Shown piece after piece: positions 57,101-64,000 of a DNA stretch of 64,000 bases (position 1 is its first letter; each line of letters begins with the position of its first letter). The notes beneath the pieces are model-generated. The model made no database searches and was not told the origin of the DNA. It saw nothing but the letters and a program-made list of their open reading frames with translations. The position numbers and the translations under genes are program-made. The DNA comes from Vitrella brassicaformis (lineage: Eukaryota; Sar; Vitrellaceae), in contig CDMY01000363.1 in NCBI GenBank assembly GCA_001179505.1, positions 1 through 64,000 on the forward strand. The letters run 5' to 3'.

Positions 57101-60100
57101 CTGTCGCACGCGCCTCCATGAACACGCTGCGCTCAGGTCGGGGGACACAGATTAAACATGAAGGGACGGTCCGGACGTATGCTCTCCTGCCTTTTCTTCA
57201 GAGATGAGTCCGTTGGTCTCAAGAACTGGAGGGCCTTTGCTCTCGTGGAGCGAGATGAAACACTGCAGGTGATTCCAGTCTGACAACATCGCTGCACGAA
57301 CAGCAGCTCTGGTGCCTTTTTCTCTTCTGGCAGGCCATGGGTTTCGCTGCCAGTGCGGTGAGCTCCCCGCTGTGCTACAAGCTGATGCTGGACTCGACCA
57401 AACTGGCGCCCTGCGGACCGCCGACCACCGTCTTCGACCCAGCAGCCTTTTCCCAGCTCGTGGAGGCGTCAGTGACGAAGTTCCAGGAGCAGCTCCAGTC
57501 CGCATACGGCCTGCTCGTGTCGCCAAGGGCCCTGAATGCCGAGTGCTGGCCTCTTGTTCAACCGGTGATGGCGCTGCTGCCCAGCAGCAGACCGCCAGCG
57601 GCACACGAGACGCCTTCGCAGGCCCGCGAGAGGGCGCATCAAGACCGAGAGATTCGGCAGGCAGAGCTGCATCGCATCCTGACCCAGGAGGTCGCCCACC
57701 TGCAGCAGCTCATGCGGCAGATAGGCATCCCTGCCCAGAGGCTTTCAGGGGATGCTGACCTCGTCAGCAGCACGGAGCGATGGATCATCGCGTGGGAGAC
57801 TGTGCCAAAAGTGGAGGCACTGCTTGCGCTGATCAAAGAGCATGAGATGTCGAGATTTCCTTTCGCCAGCAGCAGCCAGGACATGCAGCGGTTGAGGGAG
57901 CTCGCGACTGAGGTCGCTGGCGCAACGACCAAACAGCAACTAGAGGAGCGGGTGTCAGACATGACCCGAATATGCCCGTCGCTCAGCCATGTGTCCCTCG
58001 ACCAGCTCAAAGGCCTCCACGGTGCCATCAAGTCGTCGCTGCTCAGGAGGATCCTCTACCATACGGATGATGCATCCTTCTCAACATTCTTTGAGATGCG
58101 GTGAGTACAGCACAGCACAGTTCAGGGTGGCGAAATCGGTCATCTCCTGCTGTTCGTGTTGCGCAGGCTGAGTCATGCTTCAGATCCGCTGGACGTCGAC
58201 CTGCTGCAATCATTCAGGTGAATGAGTGACGATAGAGAATGAAGGTGGACAGAGGTCATTCCGCTCTGCTGCTGGCTGCGCATTTACAGGCGGCTTCGTC
58301 ACGAGTTGTTCCCGTATCTTTCGTCAGCTGATGCGACGTTGGAGGAGTTCCTGCACACGTGTTCGATGCTGTCTGCCTTCGACATGGAGCTGTACACCAG
58401 CCATGCGGCGCGCATCACACACATGCTGTCGGCAGCTGCTCAATTTGAGGGCGTCACGGTGCGTACATGGCATCTGCGACGAAACACAACACACAAATGT
58501 CAATCGTGCATCACGTCGCTCGCTTCCTTGGTCTTGTCCGCAGGCGCTCGAGACTCTGTGTCACCTGTACAACTTCGGCTCATTCAACATCCGCGTGATC
58601 GACAATGCGAGTGACGCCACACTCATTGCATCCTACAAGCTGCCGGCCGGGACCTGCAATGAGCTGTCATACGAGGACCTGACCGAGCTGCGCAACCAGA
58701 TCTCTCTGCAGGTGAGGAGTGGAGGGAAGTGGCAGGCACTCGATCCCATTCATTTGTTATGTCGTGTTGTACAGGACCTTCCGACCAGCCAGGACGACGA
58801 CAATGAGGAGCCTGCAGCTGCAGCGACGACAGCAAGCGGTGAGGAGCTTCTTACAGTCAGCAGCCTCCTCCATAATCGCGACAAGAAAACAGGTGAGCGG
58901 GCAGAAACCATGGGGCGTCATTCCGGCGAACCTGAGTGCTATGTGCGCCCTACGTTTCTGCAGCCTACGTGAAGGCCTTTGCAGCCAACCTTGAGAGCTC
59001 TGTGAGGATTCGAGACCTGCTTACTGGTCTCTGCCGCGATGGTCATTTGCGCTACCAAGAAGGTGTTCTGCCCATTCGTGTGAGCTGCGAGGTGGACGAA
59101 TTCCGGAGGGAGAGGGAGGCGCTGGAGGACGAATGACTGGTGTGGCGCAGGACACTGGCGGAGAGGCGGAGGGCGCTCCCCATCCTGTCGCTGCTGTCTG
59201 GCCCGAAGCAGCTCATCCGCATCTTGAAGCTGGCGAGGCAGTGTGCTCAAGCCGCCGGCACGGGAGACGAGATTGGTGAGGCCGTCCATCTGGACGAGTT
59301 GGCATCGTCGCTGTCGTTTGTGGCCCCTGTCAAGATGGATTTGCTGCGGCCTGCCATCGGTCCGCTGCAAGGTGTGTTTGAGGGGATACAGGACGAGAGC
59401 CAAGGACTGAGGGAGGTCTTCTCGGGCGTTGCAAGCTTCTTGCGGGCGGCGTTCGAGTACGCCTTCCAAAGGCCTCAGGGCCTCCTGACTGGGCAGGCGC
59501 TGCCTCCAGGGCTCATGTCTGACACAGCAACTTCGCAGGCCCGACCACTTCGAAGCCTGGTGCAGACTCTGTCAGATCTGCCGATCCGCGAGGACCTTCC
59601 ATTCGTCGTTGGCGAGACGGATATGGACAGCACTCTTTTCCTGGAGGTCGCGTCGGTCCTCTACTACATGGAGTTCTCTCGCAAGCCAGCTCCATGGTCA
59701 GCTGACACACAGGAGAAGCCAGGACGTGGGCATGTGCCATTGTCTGTTATGTGTACACCTGCGTGCAGGGAGGTGTTGTTTCTGACCAGCAGGACAGCGA
59801 CTGCTGATCTGAATAGCTTTCTCGAGAGATGGGCAGAGAGCCACCTGCTGGAGGACCTGATCGGCGGGCAGAGGAGGGGGCTGTTCATGCTGTGCTGTGT
59901 CGAGGTATCGGTAGAGACCGAGCAGGAAATCGTGTCGGTCATCATGCGACTGAGAGAGGAGCTCCGCGGGTAAGCGAATAGGCCAACGGGTACACACAGA
60001 CATGCCATGCAAGATGCCTTGTATATTTCCCTCTAGGATGGAGAAGAAGGCAAGAAAAGCAACTCTCGCCAAGACCCTACCGATGCTGATCTTGCAGTCG

Positions 60101-63100
60101 ACGAAGGTATCACAAGTGGCGCCCATCGGCTTTGAGGCGCCCATGGCCGCCCCTCCGGCCAAGCTGCCCTCCGTCCTTGCGAAGACGTTTCCATCCAGAG
60201 TTATGCATCTTGACGTTATCTGCGGACAGAGGTACTCACCGCCACTCACCGACTTGGAACAACTGATCCTCTGACTCGATGACCCTTGTTGTTCCAATTC
60301 CCCAGGACGTCGCCAGCTGAGGAGCTGATTCGGAACGTCGGCGGTGCAAGGTCGATGGTCTACGCCACCAGAGAGCCGTGCACTGGCAAGACAAGAACGG
60401 TGCTGTTTGAGTGCGCAGCGGAGAACGAGGCCTTTTGCACCATCACACTCAACCATGACGTTGATCCGTCGACGCTGCACACTGCCTTCCGGCGGGTCGA
60501 GGAGGAGCGGACTCGGGTGGAGATGTTCAGCAAGAACAGAACGGCTGTGGGGTTCCATCTATCGGTGTCCCCGTCAACCAATGGCATGGATCTGAACAAC
60601 GTACTATCTCAGCTCGTCTTTGTCGGCCGTCTGGTGACCCCTGGTGGTGACGTCATCCGCATGAGGGAAGGCGACCGACTGCACGTCGAACTGCCGTCAA
60701 ATGGCGTCGATGTGAATGCGACCATCGCCCACCTTCCAATCTGTCGTCTGCTTCCGCACCATGCTGTGACGCCCCATCTCGAGGCCAAGATGCCCCTTCT
60801 CCTGCCCGTGATGGATGACTGCCAGATGCTCTACAGGGTGAGGGAGGCTGCAGACACCGCAATGCTCGAGAGTGCGAGGATGCTTCGTGGCTTCCTCGAT
60901 ACACTTCCCACTCGCGCGCTGCCGTCCACCTCCCAGCTGGAGCAGGTAAGGATGGGGAGCACAATGGAGCTGCTCATCTTCACTCATGAGTTGTTGTATT
61001 TTTCCCTCGATTAGATGGCGGCAGAGGACGTCGATGCCACCATTACTGAGGTGCTCCGGCCTCAAACAAGACTGCAGCTTTACGGCAGAGATGTGGCGGA
61101 TGGTATAGGTAACGAACCTCGCCTGCTCGAGAAGGTCCGGCTCGTCAAGTTCATCAGTCCAGCCCTCCGCTCCATCATGGCCTTCGACACGCATATCGCG
61201 AGCGCGATTGACGCAGGAGAGCAGAAGCTGGTCAGCATGTTCAAGCATCTGCTCGCGAATCTGATGCTGCGGAGCGCGATCGATGTCGCCGCGGCAGCAG
61301 TGGAGCCCCCGCCGGGCCTGTCCAGCACCGAGGACGGCTACATCAGGCGGTTTGACCGGATGATGACCTTCCAAGGGTCGCATCTCTTCTTCGTCATTCA
61401 CCACAAGGACAGTGACGGCACCCCACATTACAACCCCATCGGTCTGCATCAGGAGGGCCAGTCGCTGCTGGCGTCAATCCTGGCAGAGTACCCGCAGGGT
61501 CTCAAGGGCACACAGTATCTGGTGGCGTGGATGAGGGACAACCTTCGCTTCAGCCCTCAGGATAGCGAGGCCGTGGAGCGTGAGACGCTCGTGAGTGTTG
61601 ACAAGGGACGGCGACGCATCTGGTAAGGAGGGAGCTGAAGAACGAACAAATCACAAGAACTTGCCTAACACGCCTTCCTCTCCGTCGACACTGCTCAGGG
61701 AGTTGTTTCATGCACCGACACATCTTCGTCTGCTCGACAGCCTGACGGCCCTCGAAGAGCTGCAGAGAAAAACAGCAGTAAGGAAGGATGACAGGGCAAT
61801 TCAGCGGGCTTACGAGACAGCCAGGGAGGCCTATGAGGACTTGGTTATGGGCGAAGTCCTCATAGGCCTGGAGGATGAGGACGACATGCCGACCTTCGAG
61901 AGCATCACGGACAGCGGTATCGTCAAGCGGTTCCTCATGAAACATGCGATGCTTCCCGAGGTGACAGTGACGCTGGAGAACTTGGTCAGGCTGATATCCG
62001 TGGAGATGCGCATGAAGGCAAGGATGCCTGTCATTCTGCAAGGTACACCACAAAGGCAGGCAGGCAGGCAGGCAGGTAGGTGGCAAAAAAATGTTGTACG
62101 GATGCAGGTGAGACTGGTTGTGGCAAGACACAGTTGGTGCAGTTCCTCTCCAGAATGCTGGGCGCGTCGTTCTTCGCTGTCAATGTCCATGGCGGCATGA
62201 AGGCTGCCGACTTCGAGGAATACCTCCGGCCGGCCATCGAGGCAGCGAGAAACGCCTCAGCTGCCAAGAAAGTGTGTCAAGCGAGCCATGACATGGAAGG
62301 GCAAGAGTGTGCGCCTCATCGAGTGTGTCCTCTTTGCGCTTTCGTGCTCAGGTGTATGTGTTGCTTGACGAGGCCAACTCCAGCAGTGACGTGTGGTCCA
62401 TCAAGAGGCGGTGGTCGATGGTTTCCTCAACGGCGTCCGCATCCCCGAGTCGATCGCCTTCATCTGCTGCATCAACCCCACACGCGCGAAGCGCACCACA
62501 CTGGCCGAGCATGAGAGTGCTGGTTTGGACTTGGAGCTGATGCGCTTCGGAGAGGACGTTGCGTCACCAAATGGGGCATCACTTCATCGACAAGGAATCA
62601 GCCCGTTCGCTGGACTGGCATACCCCGTGTACGCTCAAAAAGGAAGGGGGAGGCTGGACTGATCGCCATTCATGGCTCTCTGTGTGGTCAGGTACCGTCT
62701 GGACGAGAGCATGATTTCCTACGTGTGGGACTTCGGCAGTCCGGCTGAGAACGTCCTTCAGCCCGCTGCAGCTGAGGCTGCATGCCACCGCCGCACTCTC
62801 TTTCTGGACAAGTGCATGGTCACTGACGAGTCGCTGTACGCAGAGGCCATATGCGCCTACTCACCCGTGGAGAAGAAGCTGCGGTGGGTGTCAACGATGA
62901 AGATGCACGTCAGCGACTCGCTGTCCATCGTTGTTGTCCTCCTCTCAGGTCCGATGCTGCATTTCTGGATGAGCTACGCGCATTTGGAGGGACCGAAACA
63001 TACTGGCGGCACCTCCGCACACTGATTGTTGCCCTCGGTACGCCACAACGGCTAGACACAGCCGCGAAGCGATATCTGTGGTGCGTGTGGCGCAGTGTCG

Positions 63101-63954
63101 CAAGCCCAGTACTTCGTCCGTCACGATATCTACAAAGGCGACACGAGCGCAGTGTCCCTTCGCGACATCCGCCGATGCATCGACATGATCCCCGTCATTC
63201 TGGACCTCATTGACAAGAAAGCTCAGTCCAAGGTGGCCAAGACAGTCGAGACGGGCGGGACGAGGGCCATGAAGGTGTCGGCGGCACTCCAGACATCCCT
63301 CACCATCTGTAAGCACGTCCACGGCTGAGCGGGCAGCAGCAGCAACTTGTCTATTCGTCTTGTTTTGTGCTTTGTAGGCTATGCATTGCGTCTGCCGCGC
63401 GAGAGGAGGCCAGAGTTTGCGGCTGAGATGACCAAGACGTGGGAAAGTGTCCGCGGCCACTTTGAGAACACCAACGAGGGCTTCTTCCCGGTGCCCAACA
63501 CCGAGCACTTCGAGGCGCCCTTCTTTGAGTTGGCTGAGTTTGTTGCTGACCAGCTGATTCGCCCGTCGGGCATCGCCCTCAACCACATGCTGCTCGAGAA
63601 CACGCTCACCCTGCTAGTGGCCATCATCACAAAGACAGCCATCTTCCTTGTGGTCAGCAACGAGAGGGAACGGCACAGAAGAGGCAGCTGCATTCGGACG
63701 GCCTCTGTTTGTTCAGGGCAAGCCAGGCACGTCCAAGTCGTTATCAATGGAGCTATTATCGGCCTCGATGTCCGATCGCGAGCATCCCTTCTGGTCCCTC
63801 CTTCCATCGGTGACCAAGAAGACGGTCCAGTGCTCCCCCCTCACCACGCCACATGCCATCCTCCAGGCGGCCAACCATGCTGCCAAGGTCCAACTGCGCG
63901 AGTTACAATCCGACTCGGAGCACACGGCCGTGCTGGTGCTGGAGGAGATCGGAG
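54176..63954 (+). CDS. RNF213/mysterin-like giant AAA+ protein, 3' truncated by window end
   Basis: RNF213 proteins couple a dynein-like six-AAA core to ubiquitin transfer; the animal protein acts on lipid droplets and pathogens. ATG 54176 starts MVEGRRKKPKSWARVVDGES. Exon 2 (SDAFGWQLSAANKMERV to CKLAVAVPPRHELIYEKGD) may be a carbohydrate-binding-like N-terminal domain. About 2,000 residues of helical arm follow. The first AAA module has Walker A GETGCGKTQLVQF (about 62108) and Walker B VYVLLDEANSS (62352), then FICCINPTRAKR. The family words SMISYVWDFGSP, VSQAQYFVRHD and TSAVSLRDIRRCI come next, and a second module has GKPGTSKSLSMELL (63717) and HTAVLVLEEIGG (about 63925). Two breaks interrupt the frame: an in-frame TGA at 59134-59136 and a missing base near 62403-62408. 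RING and later AAA modules would lie beyond the window. Over 2,600 residues are visible. Confidence 0.85.
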
Positions 63955-64000
63955 GTGGGTGCAACACATGGTGCAAAAGGTCTGTCTTGGCATCTCATGG

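Noticed and set aside
59089-59149. A 61-nt intron removing the in-frame TGA of the RNF213-like gene
   Set aside because: The donor at 59089 is phase 0 whereas the acceptor before GACACTGG needs phase 2, so the downstream frame would be lost.
1-64000. Transposon or retroelement remnants
   Set aside because: I saw no reverse transcriptase, integrase or transposase motifs and no terminal repeats. The duplications present are short and gene-derived.

Overview
This window is nuclear DNA of an intron-dense, GC-rich unicellular eukaryote. Genes are broken into many short exons with GT-AG introns, the introns are full of TG/CA, CTGT and GGCA simple repeats, and coding exons are strongly GC-biased. 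My best guess is a chromerid alveolate such as Vitrella brassicaformis. This rests on general style and not on a diagnostic marker. There is no bacterial signature, no CRISPR, no rRNA or tRNA that I could recognise, and no intact transposon.

Recognisable conserved genes: a type III/IV-like J-domain protein (6.9-8.4 kb, +); a glycerol-3-phosphate/DHAP acyltransferase of the GPT2/SCT1 type (12.8-16.8 kb, -); lipoate-protein ligase A with a likely mitochondrial leader (17.0-19.0 kb, +); the ribosome-biogenesis factor AATF/Bfr2 (19.4-21.3 kb, -); a long coiled-coil protein resembling the basal-body/transition-fibre protein FBF1 (21.4-26.4 kb, +); an RRM protein (27.2-29.5 kb, -, beside a 300-N gap); a helical-repeat protein with a C-terminal RING finger (29.7-34.4 kb, +); a Q/P-rich protein with a Cys-rich membrane tail (34.7-35.6 kb, -); a cytochrome P450 (36.1-38.8 kb, +); a two-ACT-domain protein (41.5-43.7 kb, -); and the 5' part of a giant RNF213/mysterin-like AAA+ protein (54.2 kb to the window end, +).

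Lineage-specific material lies in two places. At 0-12 kb there is a broken leucine-rich protein gene, two related minus-strand membrane-protein loci (3.9-6.0 and 8.9-11.1 kb) that share rearranged segments, and several short tandem or dispersed duplications. At 44-54 kb there is a duplicated module made of a plus-strand unknown gene (family S) facing a minus-strand ankyrin gene next to a starch-binding-like gene (family T). The first S copies and the first T copy are decayed; the last pair (49.6-53.8 kb) is nearly intact.

Two global patterns stand out. First, genes alternate strand almost perfectly across the window, so every neighbour pair is head-to-head or tail-to-tail. Six of the head-to-head gaps contain the motif AGCTCGCAG(A) or a one-base variant. 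Second, many otherwise convincing reading frames carry single-base shifts at G/C runs, plus one in-frame TGA inside the RNF213-like gene. These must be resolved as sequence error, decay or recoding before the models are trusted. All exon boundaries below were inferred by eye from GT/AG signals and frame continuity.
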